NCBI GenBank assembly: GCA_903813345.2
Contig: CAIIXF020000002.1
Location: 17,863,467 to 17,927,466, forward strand
Direction: 5' to 3'
Source of the DNA: Owenia fusiformis
Lineage: Eukaryota > Annelida > Polychaeta > Sabellida > Oweniidae
DNA: 64,000 bases
Shown: piece after piece, positions 1-11,566 of the stretch
Layout: every line of letters starts with the position of its first letter
Numbering within the stretch: the stretch's first letter is position 1
Translations under genes and position numbers: made by a program
Notes under the pieces: model-generated
Told to the model about the DNA's origin: nothing
Seen by the model: the letters and a program-made list of their open reading frames with translations, nothing else
Database searches by the model: none

Positions 1-793
1 CAAAAAAGAAGACATTGCAGGGATACTTTCCTGAGAAAAGCAAGCAAGGAAATATACACATGCCTTCATACTTTATTTTGAACCAGAAAATTGCATGTGC
101 AGATATAGCATTTTTCAAAAATGTTTTCCTCTAGAATTACCTTAACTCGTGTATTTCGAATGACCTGTTCATTTCACTTTTGTCATTTTGGCGAAACTCA
201 CCTATAGTAACGTGAGTAGCGGGTATGCGGAGCAGGCAAAGGGATCTGTTTTGTTTGAATGTCCACATTTTTTAATGTCGTCCTATTTATTCTACTAAAA
301 GTATCTCAAGGATCAATAGGTGTTCAACATAGTGTCCATCATGGTCTACACACCTCTGCTGTCTCACTACCCATTCCTCAAACAGATGGCGGAATCCATT
401 TGGGAAATATCTGGCAATTGATCCTTGTATGGATGCCATAAGTTATCGTAATAGGTCGAATTATGAACTTCACGAAATGATTCCTCACCGATGCCATTCG
501 CAAGAAGAGAGTAATGAATGGAGTGCCAAGGAACCCTAGCTACTATACTTATCATGATGATAGCACCAAGTAAGACCTCATATCTTGTCAATAATATTAT
601 CTCAAACAAATTGAAGATAGGTCAACAATATCAAACTCTCTACTCACCTGACAAGGCACCTCTCGACTTTGAGGTTTCAGGCAGAATCGAGAATGATTTT
701 TGTGGAATTCATCAATCGACAGAAATATTGAGATCTATACAAGGATCATTCGCCAGATATTTCCCAAATGGGTGTCCCCATCTGTTTGAGGAT
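1..793. mobile_element. Degraded Tc1/mariner remains, two fragments in opposite orientation
   Basis: The region between the window start and the satellite array holds two pieces of mariner-type transposase on opposite strands (287-433 minus, 518-796 plus). Both cover the same C-terminal part of the protein, so 373-434 and 730-793 are an imperfect inverted repeat. This suggests two copies inserted head to head, or an inverted duplication. The first 280 bases show no recognisable coding content and may be the 3' flank of the minus-strand copy. The element ends are not identifiable, and the plus fragment stops exactly where satellite monomers begin. Confidence 0.6.
287..433 (-). pseudogene. Mariner transposase C-terminal fragment
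   Basis: Read on the minus strand, this segment gives the typical end of a mariner transposase: an SIQGS..RYFPNGFRHLFEEW block followed by QQRCVDHDGHYVEHLL and a stop at 287-289. In intact mariners this stretch follows the last catalytic aspartate (the YSPDLAP.DF region). Upstream of about 450 the frame is lost. The fragment is a transposon fossil with no sign of function. Confidence 0.6.
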
Positions 794-796
794 TAG
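518..796 (+). pseudogene. Mariner transposase fragment with YSPDKAPLDF motif
   Basis: The 92-residue frame contains APSKTSYLV, then YSPDKAPLDF, then a tail with FARYFPNG and HLFED. These match, in order, the DNAP.HTS.LV, YSPDLAP.DF and C-terminal parts of mariner (DD34D) transposases. The aspartate expected just before the APSKTS block is not present (MMIAPSKTS), so the piece could not be catalytic even if expressed. The stop codon at 794-796 coincides with the start of the first satellite monomer. Confidence 0.65.
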
Positions 797-3700
797 CTAG
801 TACCAGCGTGACGTACGACTGCTCAGAAAATTGACATTTCGTCAAGAGTAAAATGTAAATCAGAGCTTTATGACAAATGAGATACTCAATATTTCACGAA
901 AAGAATTACCACTCAACAAGTTCTTGGTAGAAAAAATGCAAGAATGTATCCTTTATCGTCTCTCAAATTAACAAGCGTGACGTTAGATCGATTCGAAAAT
1001 TGACATTTCGTCTAGAGCGCAATTTAAATCAGAGCTTTACGACAAATCCTACAAATCAGATACTCCATATCTGACGAATAGAATGACCAATCAATAAGTC
1101 CTTGGTAGGGCAAATGTAAAAATGTAGGCTATCCTTAAACATCTCGCTAATTAGCAAATATCATGCTGCCACCAGCGTTACGTACGACTGGTCCGAAAAT
1201 TTACATTTCGTCGAGAGCACAAACTGCATCAGAGATTTAAGACGAAATAGAAATAAGATATATCACGAACGGGAATAGCATTCATTAAGTCCATTCAAAA
1301 GCATACTTCAAAATATTTACGTAACGTCTCACAAAATAGCAAAGGACTGGCTAGTAGCAGTGTGACTAACGGCTGGTCGGAAAATTTACATTTCGTCTAA
1401 AGCGCAAACTTCTCACTATAGTCACTGCTACCAGCGCGATGTACAACTGGTCCGAAAATTGACATTCCGTACAGAGCGCAAAGTAAATCAGAGCTTTATG
1501 ACAAATTAGATACTCAATATCTCACGAATAAGCCTACAACGACCAGTCAACAAGTCCTTGGTAGAACAAATCCAAAAATATATCCTTTGACGTCTCTCAA
1601 AATAACAACCAACATGCTGCTACCAGCGTAACGTGACCGGTCCGAAATGACATTAAGTCTAGAGCGCAAACTGTATCGGCGATTTCCGAAAAATTAGATA
1701 TAAAATATTTGACGACAAGTAAAATTAGTCATTAAATCATTCGTAGCGAAAGCGTAGAAATATATACCAAAACGTCTAACAAACAGGCAAAGGACTACCT
1801 AGTACCAGCGTGGCATACAACTGCTCAGAAAATTGACATTTTGTCTAGAGTGAAAAGTAAATCAGAGCTTTATTACAAATTAGATACTTAATATCTCACA
1901 AATAGAAGTACCACTCAACAAGTCCTTGGTAGAGCAAATGCAAAATAATATTAAGTAACGTCTCTCAAATGAACAACCAACATGCTGCTACCAGCGTGAC
2001 ATTAGACCGGTCCGAAAATTGACAGTTCGTCTAGAGGGCAATTTGAAATCGAGCTTTACGACAAATCCTATAAATTAGATACTCTATATCTGACGAATAG
2101 AATGACCAATCAACAAGTCCTTGCTAGGACAACTGTAAAAAAAGTGTCCTTAAAAATCTCACTAATTAGCAAATATCATGCTGCCACCAGCTTTACGTTC
2201 GACTTGTCCGAAAACTTACATTTCTTCCAGAGCACAAACTGCATCAGAGATTTAAGACGAATTAGATATAAATATATATCACGAACGGGAACATCATTCA
2301 TTAAATCCATTCAAGAGCATACTTCAAAATATATACCTAAACGTCTCATAAAATAGCAAAGGACTGGTTAGTAGCAGTCCGGGGTAGCAGTCTGACGTAC
2401 GACTGGTCGGAAAATTGACATTTCGTCTAGAGCGCAAACTGCAGAAGCGATTTAAGACGAATTTGATATTATATATCTCCCTAACAGAAAATTACAGCAA
2501 CATTGGCATTTAGTCTAGAGCGCAAACTGTATCAGCGTTTTCAGACAAATTATATATAAAATAATTCACGACAAGAAACATCAGTCATTAAATCCTTTGT
2601 AAGGAATTTAAAATCTAACTTTACGACAAATCCTTTAAATTAGAAACTCTATATCTGACGAATAGAATGACGAATCAACAAGTCCTTGCTAGGACAAATG
2701 TAAAAATCCGAAAATTGACATTTCGTCAAGAGCACAAACTGCATCAGAGATTTTAGACGAATTAGATATAAATATATATCATGCACGTGAACGTCATTCA
2801 TTAAATCCATTCAAGAGCATACTCAAAAATATATACTTAAACGTCTCACAAAATAGCAAAGGACTCGCTACTAGCAGTCGGACGTACGACTGGTCGGGAA
2901 ATTTTACGAGATGTTTATGTATATGTATATCCTAATACATATACATAAACATCTCGTAAAATATCAAACTAGTCGCTGCTACCAGCGAATTGTACATCTG
3001 TTCCGAAAATTACAATTCCGTACAGAGCGCAAAGTAAATCAGAGCTTTATTACAAATTAGATACTGAATATCTCAAAAGTAAGAATAGAATGACCAATCA
3101 ACAAGTCCTTGGAAGAGCAATTGTAAAAATATATCCTTTAACGTCTCTCAAATTAACAACCAACATGCTGCTACCAGCGTGACGTTAGATCCGTCCGAAA
3201 ATTGACATTTCGTCTAGAGCGCAATTCAAATCAGAGCTTCACGACAAATCCTAGAAATTAGATACTCTATATCTGACGAATAGAATGGCCAATGAACAAG
3301 TCCTGGGTAGGGCAAACGTAAAAATGTATCCTTGAACATCTCACTAATCAATAAATATCATGCTGCCACCAGCGTTACGTACGACTAGTCCGAAAATTGA
3401 CATTTTGTCAAGAAGACAAACTGCATCAGAGATTTAAGACGTATTAGATATAAAATATATCACGAACGGTATCATGATTCATTTAATCCATTCAAGAGCA
3501 TACTGCAAAATATATACTTAAACGTCTCACAAAAAGCAAAGGACTGGCTAGTACCCATTAGACGTACGATTGGTCGGAAATTTTGTCATTTCGTCTAGAG
3601 CGCAAACTGCATAAGAGATTTAAGACAAATTGGATAAAATATATCTCCCTAACAGAAAAGTCAATTAGCACATCCATCCTATGGCAATCGTGAAAATATA

Positions 3701-4585
3701 TGCATAAACGTCTCACAAAATATCAAAATAGTCGTTGATACCAACGCGATGTACAACTGGTCCGAACATTGGCATTCCGTTCCGTACAGAGCGCAAAGTA
3801 AATCAGAGCTTTATGACAAATTATATACTCAATATGTCACGAATAGAATGACCAGTGAACAAGTCCTTGGTAGTATAGAACGAATGCATAAATAATATAT
3901 CCGTTAACGTCTCTCAAATTAACAACCAACATGCTGCTACCAGAGTGACGTTAGACCTGTCCGAAAATTAGCGCGCAATTTAAATCAGAGCTTTACGACA
4001 AATCCTACAAATTAGATACTCTGTATCTGACGAATGGAATGACCAATCAACAAGTCCTTGGTAGAGCAAATGTAAAACATCTCACTAATTAGCGAATATC
4101 ATTCTGCCACCAGCGTTACGTACGAATGGTCCGAATGACATTTCGTCCAGAGAACAAACTGCATCAGAGATTTAAGACGAATTAGATATAAAATATATCA
4201 TGAACGGGAACAACATTCATTGAATTCATTCAAGAGCATACTGCAAATTATATACCTTAACGTCTCACAGAATAGCAAAGGACTGGCTAGTAGCAGTGAG
4301 ACGTACGACTGGTCGGAACATTGACATTTCGTCTAGAGCGCAAACTGCATCAGGGATTTGGGACGATTTGGATATTATATATCTCCCTAACAGAAACTGC
4401 AATCAACACATCCATCCTATGGCAAGCGTAAAAATATATACATAAACGTTTCACAAAATATCCAACTAGTAGCTGCTACCAGCGCGATCTACAACTGGTC
4501 CGAAAATTGACATTCCGTACAGAGCCCAAAGTAAATCAGAGCTTTATGACAAATTAGATACTCAATATCTCACGAATTAAAGTGC
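794..4585 (+). repeat. Satellite array, left block, diverged monomers, forward orientation
   Basis: About 20 tandem monomers of roughly 180-190 bp. Each carries the box ctggtccgaaaattgacatt or a close variant, followed by an agagcgcaaa-like stretch, a gatttaagacgaattagata-like stretch and a tail ending near cgtctcacaaaat. Monomers differ by many substitutions and some lack pieces (for example near 1400 and 2520-2700), so this block is older or less homogenised than the core at 11567-31432. No genes are visible; short open frames here are by-products of the repeat. Confidence 0.85.
2901..2962. repeat. Perfect 28-bp inverted repeat inside a satellite monomer
   Basis: Positions 2901-2928 and 2935-2962 are exact reverse complements separated by 6 bases (atccta). 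The right arm is the normal monomer sequence (atacataaacatctcgtaaa-like). The left arm is its inverted copy and replaces the usual type-B sequence. It looks like a fold-back repair or local inversion scar. Confidence 0.9.
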
Positions 4586-4696
4586 CATTGAACTAGTCCT
4601 TTGCTATTTTGTAAAACGTTTAAGTATTTATTTTGAAGTATGCTTATCAATGGATTTAATGACTGATGCTCCCCTTCGTGATATGTTTTATATCTA
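4586..4696 (-). repeat. Satellite, reverse orientation, fragment before the mariner insertion
   Basis: From about 4586 the monomer sequence is reverse-complemented relative to the preceding block. For example tgactgatgctccccttcgt corresponds to the inverse of the forward segment acgaacgggaacatcattca. The switch therefore precedes the mariner insertion at 4697 and is not caused by it. Confidence 0.75.
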
Positions 4697-5339
4697 CAGG
4701 GTGGGCCAAAAACCACACCCTAGCCGATACACCAACAATGATATATCATTTTAAAGATAATTTAATCTGCAACAAAATGATATATAATACCATAACTTTC
4801 AACAACCCTGGCTTGAGATATAACTATTTATGTGACATTGGGATCAAAAAACACCTTTTCAATTTTTATCGATTTTGTTAACAATAGCCCATTTCTACCA
4901 AAGTACTGTTCAGTTAAAAATTGCAACATTGTTCTTTCATAATTGGATATCATATATTGTTTTGACCATGCATGCTCAATATGCATATGTATGCTTACAA
5001 TACAAATTCATTTCTTCTTCAGTCTGTCCAAATATGGCTCAATAGACCCACCGCCGGAGTCACCTTCTGATCGGATTATTCGCTAAAGAGGCAATAATCA
5101 TCGGTATAATTGATGGATCTCTGCGGAAGTACCATCAAACTCCTAATTATTTATTCTATCAGTTTGTCCACATCCATGATAGGCTAGTGATCTTCCCAGA
5201 CCAACTTTTCTAAATGCCCCAAGTACTATACATGTAATCAGCAGGATAGACTCTATCAGCCTCAAAAGGCTTCTCAAATCGAGGTGACATTTTTCTGAAA
5301 GGGTAATGGTTTCCACTCGGTGTTTCCCAAAAAGGAAAG

Positions 5340-6014
5340 ACCGTACAGGCCCTGTTTTTGTTGAACCAGGAGCAAAAACTTTTTACTCTGAATGTTAATG
5401 AAATGACGCGTTAAAAAAGGCTTCCTCAAGGATTTAAAAAACATGTGAAAGAAATTTCATTTTCTGATAGGAAAGTGCTTCATATCACATAGGTCCAATG
5501 CTACCCTAGAGTTTTTGGAGATTTGAAATTACACCAACTCTAGCCCAGATAAATGGCTTACTAGCAGTCAATGATGCCAATGATGTTGATTTCCACACCT
5601 GGGGGCATCTCGAACAGTTGGCAGGGGCGGATCTGGGAACCAACAAGGGGGGGGGGGGCCCAAATTTTAGGTCAGAGAAAAAAACGCCCGCGCCCCTAAA
5701 AGGCAAAAGTGGGCCCAAATTTTGAAATTTTGAGGCCCATTTTCTTCAAAATTTGGCCTGAATTTGAAAAATAAGGCCTTAAAAGGCCCATTAATGACCT
5801 AAAAGGCCGACTTTTTGGGGCCTTAAGGCCTTTTTTGGCCCAAAATATTTTTTTGGGCCCAATTTTTTTTTCTGGGCCCACCCAAGGGGGGGGGGCCCGG
5901 GGCCCCAGCCCCCCCCCCCCCCTAATCCGCCAGTGGTTGGTATTTAAAGATTCCCAACCTATCAGGGATGTAGAGGAATTAAAAGAAAGAATAACTAGCG
6001 TATTAAACGAATAA
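5340..6014 (+). pseudogene. Tc1/mariner transposase remnant, interrupted by a MITE
   Basis: Recognisable pieces in plus-strand order are GKT (about 5335) and FVEPGAKTFYSE, both typical of the middle of Tc1/mariner transposases, then DFHTWGHLEQL (about 5585-5620), which corresponds to the last catalytic D followed by .W..L. After the 314-bp insertion comes VFKDSQPIRDVEELKERI..VLNE with a stop at 6012-6014. The pieces lie in different frames with stops between them, so the gene is dead. The insertion falls between the WGHLEQL and VFKD blocks, which are adjacent in the family. Confidence 0.7.
5622..5935. mobile_element. Short hAT-like MITE with 5-bp target duplication
   Basis: The ends are imperfect inverted repeats (caggggcggatctggg and, inverted, cactggcggattaggg) flanked by the direct repeat gttgg at 5617-5621 and 5936-5940. 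The interior is low complexity: G and C runs and many copies of the AAGGCC/GGGCC motif. A second copy lies at 56749-56982, also with a 5-bp direct repeat. CAGGG ends fit hAT elements, of which some groups make 5-bp duplications; a Transib origin is an alternative. Apparent minus-strand open frames here are low-complexity artefacts. Confidence 0.8.
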
Positions 6015-6421
6015 TCCGACCAGAGGATGGGTCAAGGAGGATGGGTCTATTGAGCCATATTTGGACAGACTGAAGAAGAAATGAATTGTTTTATAAGCAT
6101 ACACATGTTTATTACTCATGCATGGTTCAAAAACTGAATGAAAACAATATATAATATCCAATTATGAAAGACTCATGACAATGTTGCAATTTTTAACTGA
6201 ACTGTAAAATTTGGTAGAAATAGCCTATTGTTCGCAAAATCGATAAAAATTGAAAATATGTTTTTTGACCCCCATGCCACATAACTAGTTATATTTCATG
6301 AGATTGTTGAAAATGGTGCTATTGTATATCATTTTGCTGCAAATTAAATTATCTTTAAAATGTTATATCACTGTTGGTGTACATGTTAAAAAATAAATAA
6401 TGGCTAGGGGGCGTTTTTTGG

Positions 6422-9400
6422 ATATAGAGTATAAAATTTGTGGGATTTGTCGCAAAGCTCTGATTTACATTATGCTCTAGACGAAATGTCTTACGTCACG
6501 CTTGTAAGAGCATGATGTTTGCTTATTTGAGCAACGTCTAAGGATATATTTTTGCATTTGCTACGAAGGATTTAATGACTGGTGTTCCTGGTCGTGAAAT
6601 ATTTTATATCTAATTTGCTTGAATCGCTGATACAGTTTGCGATCTACAAATCAATCGAAAATTCAATTTTTGGACCATTCGTATGGGACGTTGGTGGCAG
6701 CATGCTATTAGCTAATTAATGAGATTCGGGAGGATACATTTCTACATTTGCTCAACCTAGGACTTGCTGATTAGTCATTCTATTCTAGAGATACGGAATA
6801 TCTAATTTGTCGTAAAGCTCTGATTTACATTGCGATCTAGACGAAATGTCAATTTTCAGACCAGTCTTACATCACGCTGGTAGCAGCATGTGGGTTGTTA
6901 ATTTGAGAGAGGTCAAAGTATATATTTTTGCATTTGCTATACCAAGGACTTGTTGAGTGGTCACTCTATTCGTTAGATATTGAGTATCTTATTTGTCATA
7001 AAGCTTTGATTTACATTGCGCTCTAGACGAAATGTCAATGTTCGGACCGGTCCTACGCCACGCTTGAAGCAGCATGTTGTTTGGTTATTTCAGCAACGTG
7101 AAGGGATATAATCTTTGCGTTTGCTCCTCCAAGGACTTGTTTAGTCGTCATTCTATTCGTAAGATATTGAGTTTCGTATTTGTCATAAAGCTTTGATTAA
7201 CATTGCTCTCCAGACGAAAAGTCAATTTTCGGACCAGTCGTACGTAACGCTGGTAGAAGCAGGATATTTGCGATATTTTCGAATTGTCATTCTATTTGTC
7301 AGATAAAGAGTATCTAATTTGTAGGATTTGTCGCAAAAGCTCTGATTTACATTGTGCTTTAGACGAAATGTCAATTTTCGGATCGGTCTTACGTCACGCT
7401 GATAGGAGCATGATGTTTGGTTATTTAAGCAACGTGTAAGGATATATTTTTTAATTTGTTCTACCAGGGTCTTGTTGTATAGTCATTCTATTTATGAGAT
7501 ATTAAGTATATAATTTGTCACAAAGCTCTGATTATCATTTCGCGCTAATCATAATGTCAATTTTCTGATCAGTCCTACGTCACGCTGGTACTAGCTAGTC
7601 CTTTGCTGATTTGTAAGACGTTTCAGTACATGATTCTACGTTTTCTCTACAAGGATTTAATGACTGATGATTCTGGTCGTGAAATCATATCCAATTTGTC
7701 TTAAATCTCTGATACAGTTTGCACTCTGGGCGAAATGTCAATTTTCGGACCAGTCTTACGCAACGCCGGTGGCAGCATGTTATTTGCTGATTAGTGAGAT
7801 CTTTAAGGATACATTTTCATATTAGCTCTACCAAGGACTTGTTGATTAGTCATTCTATTGGAGAGATATAGAATATCTAATTTTTCGTAACGCTCCGATT
7901 TACATTGCGCTCTAGACGAAATGTCAATTTTCTGACTAGTTGTACTCATGCTGATACCAGCTCGTCCTTTGCTGATTTGGGAGACGTTTCAGTATGTGTT
8001 GCTACGTTTGCTCTTCGAAAGATTTAATGACTGGTGTTCCCTCCGCGATATATTTATATCTAATTTGTCTTCAATCTCTGATGCAGTTTGCGTTCTTGAA
8101 GAAATGTCAAGTTTCGGACCAGTCGTACGTAACGTTGGTGACAGCATGCTATTTGCTAATTAAGGAGATTTTCGAGGATACATTTTTACATCTGCCCACC
8201 AAGGACTTGTCGATTGGTCATTCTATTCGTGAGGTATAGAGAATCTAATTTGTTGGATTTGTCGCAAAACTCTGAATCACATTGCGCTCTAGATGAAATG
8301 TCAATTTTCGGATCGGTCTTACGTCACGCTGGTAGGAGAATGATGTTTGCTTATTTAAGCAACGTGTAAGGACATGTTTTTGCATTGACTCTACCAGGGA
8401 CTTGTTGTATGGTCTTTTTTGTGAGATATTGAGTATCTAATTTGTCATAAAGCTCTGATTATAACATTTCGCTCTAATAATGTTAATTTAATGATCAGTC
8501 CTACGTCACGCTGGTACTAATTAGTTCTTTACTGATTTGGGAGACGTTTTAGTATATGTTTCTACGCTTTTTCTACAAAGGATTTAACGACTGGTGTGTC
8601 TGGTCGAGAAATATTTTATATCTAATTTGTCTTTAATCTCTGATACAGTAAATATGCGCTCTAGGCGATATGTCAATTTTCGGACCAGTCGTACGTAACG
8701 CTGGTGGCAGCAAGTTATTTGCTAACTAGTGAGATCTTTCAGGATAGATTTTAATATTAGCTCTACCAAGGACTTGTTGATTAGTCATTCTATTCGAGAG
8801 ATATAGAATATCTAATTTGTCGTAAAGTTCTGAGTTACATTGCGCTTTAGACGAAATGTCAATCTTCGGTCCGTCCTTACGTCACGCTGGTAGCAGCATG
8901 TGGGTTGTAAGTTTGATAGACGTTAAAGTATATATTTTTGCATTTGCTCTACCCAGGACTTGTTGAGTGGTCATTCTATTCGTGAGATATTGAGTATCTT
9001 ATTTGACATAAAGCTTTGATTAACATTGCGCTCTAGACGAAATGTCAATTTTCGCACCGGACTTACAGCACGCTGGTAGCAGCATGCTATTTTGTTATTT
9101 CAGCAGCGTGAAGGGATTTAAGTTTTGCATACGCTCTACCAAGGACTTGTTGAGTGGTCATTCTATTCGTGAAATATTGAGTATCTTATTTGTCATAAAG
9201 ATTTGATTTACATTGCGCTCTAGACGAAATGTCAATTTTTGGACCAGTCTTACGTAATGCTCGTGGAAGCAGGCTATTTGCTAATTAGTGAGATGATTAA
9301 GGATTCATTTTTACATTTGCCCTACCAGGGACTTGTCGATTGGTCATTCTATTCTTGAGATATAGAATATCTAATTTGTCGTAAAGCTCTGATCTGCATT

Positions 9401-11566
9401 GCTCTCTAGACGAAATGTTAATTTTCGGACCGGTCTAACGTTACGCTGGGAACACTATGTTGGTTGTTAATTTGAGAGATGTTAAAGGACCTATTTTTGT
9501 ATATGTTCTACCGAGGACTTGTTGAGTAGTAATTGTATTCGTGAGATATTGAGTATCTAATTTGACATAAAGCTTTGATATAAATTGCGCTCTAGACGAA
9601 ATGTCATTTTTTCTGACTAGTCGTACCTCACGCTGATACTACATGTAGCTCATTCTTTGCTGATTTGTGAGACTTTCAGTATATGTTGCTACGTTTGCTC
9701 TTTAAAAGATTTAAAGACTGATGTTCCCCTTCGGGATAAATTTAAATCTAATTTGTCTTCAATCTCTGATGCAGTTTGTGCTCTAGAAGAAATGACATTT
9801 TTCGAACCAGTCGTACGTAACGCTGGTCGCAGCAGGATATTTGCTAATAAGTGAGATGTTTAGGATACATATTTACCCTACCGAGGCCTTGTTGATTGGT
9901 CATTCCATTTATGAGATATAGAGTATCTAATTTGTAGAATTTGTCGCAAAGGTCTGATTTACATTGCTCACTAGACGAAATGTCAATTTTCGGACCGGTC
10001 TTACGTCACGCTTGTAGCATCATGATGTTTGCTTATTTAAGCAACGTGTACGGATACAATTTTTGCATTTTCTCTTCTAAGGACTTGTTGTATGGTCATT
10101 CTATTCGTGAGATATTGAGTATCTAATTTGTCATAAAGCTCTGATTTACATTTCACTTTACACGAAATGTTAATTTTCTGACCAGTCGTACGTCACGCTG
10201 GTACTAGCTAGTCCTTTGCTGATTTGTGAGACGTTTAAGAATATGTTTCTACGTTTTCTCTACAAAAGATATAATGACTGACATTTCTTGTCCTGAAATC
10301 TAATTTGTCTTAAATCTCTGATACCGTTTGCGATTTAGACGAAATGTCAATTTTCGGACCAGTCGTACGTAACGTTGGTGGCAGCATGCTATTTGCTAAT
10401 TGATGAGACTTTTGAGGATACATTTTTACATTTTCTCTACCAAGGACTTGTTGATTAGTCATTCTATTCTAGAGATACGGAATATCTAATTTGTCGTAAA
10501 GCTCTGATTTACATTGCGATCTAGACGAAATGTCAATTTTCAGACCAGTCTTACATCACGCTGGTAGCAGCATGTGGGTTGTTAATTTGAGAGAGGTCAA
10601 AGTATACATTTTCACATTTGCTCTACCAAGGACTTATTGAGTTGTCATTCTATTCGTGAGATATTGAGTATCTTATTTGTCATAAAGCTTTGATTTACAT
10701 TGCACTCTAGACTAAATGTACATTTTCTGACCAGTCGTACTTCACGCTGGTACTTGCTCGTCCCTTGCTGATTTGAGAGACGTTTAAGAATATGTTTCTA
10801 CGTTTGCTCTACGAAAGATTTAATGAGTTATGTTTCCGTTCGTGAAATATTTTATATCTAATTTGTCTTAAATCAGTGATGCAGTTTGCGGTCTAAAAGA
10901 AATGCCATTTTCGGACCAGTCGTACGTTACACTGCTACTAGCTAGTCCTTTGCTATTTCATGAGACATTTAAGTATTTATTTTAAAGTATGTTCATTAAT
11001 GAATTGAATGACTGATGTTCCCCTTCGTGATATATTTTATATCTAATTTGTCTTTAATTTCTGATGCAGTTTGCGCTCTTGAAGAAATGTAAATTTTCGG
11101 ACCAGTCATACATAACGCTGGTGGCAGCATGATATTTGCTAATTAGTGAGATGTTTAAGGATACATTTTTACATTTGCCCTACCAAGGACTTGGTGATTG
11201 GTCATTCTATTCATGAGATATAGAGTATCTAAACTGTAGGTCTTGTCGCAAAGCTCTGATTTACATTGCGCTCTACTAGACGAAATGTCAATGTTCGAAT
11301 CGGTCTTACGTCATGCTGGTAGGAGCATGATGTTTGCTTATTTGTGCAACGTGTAAGGATATACTCTTTGCATTTTCTCTTCCATGGCTTGTTGTATGGT
11401 CATTCTATTCGTGAGATTATGAGTATCTAATTTTTAAGAAAGCTCTGATTCACATTCCGCTCTGGACGAAATATCAATTTTCTGACCAGTTGTTCTTTAC
11501 GCTGGTACTAGCTTGTCCTTTGTTGATTTGTGAGACGTTTCAGTGTATTTTTCTACGTTTTCTTTT
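6422..11566 (-). repeat. Satellite array, reverse orientation, diverged monomers
   Basis: About 28 monomers, each the reverse complement of the forward type: gacgaaatgtcaattttcgg, accagtcgtacgtaacgctgg and agtcattctattcgtgagat-like segments recur every 180-190 bp. Divergence between neighbours is clearly higher than in the block that starts at 11567. The switch back to forward orientation is abrupt, at about 11566, inside a monomer (tctacgttttctttt followed by aagacaaattaaaacatctc). No gene is visible. Confidence 0.85.

Larger units (their letters stand above)
4697..6421 (+). mobile_element. Tc1/mariner transposon relic with about 390-430-bp terminal inverted repeats
   Basis: The left end reads cagggtgggccaaaaacc directly after TA at 4695-4696. 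Left sequence 4697-5083 and right sequence about 6006-6421 are diverged inverted copies; for example tccaaatatggctcaataga at 5027-5046 reappears inverted at 6046-6065. The last 10 or so bases of the right end are missing or altered. Between the arms lies a decayed transposase on the plus strand, itself interrupted by a MITE at 5622-5935. The element sits in reverse-orientation satellite. Confidence 0.75.

Noticed and set aside
5506-5881. Minus-strand frames rich in Gly, Pro and Phe
   Set aside because: They are translations of the GGGCC/AAGGCC low-complexity MITE.
7948-10126. Several 60-80-codon frames with similar sequences
   Set aside because: They recur because satellite monomers recur; stops break the frame in most monomers, so no protein is maintained.
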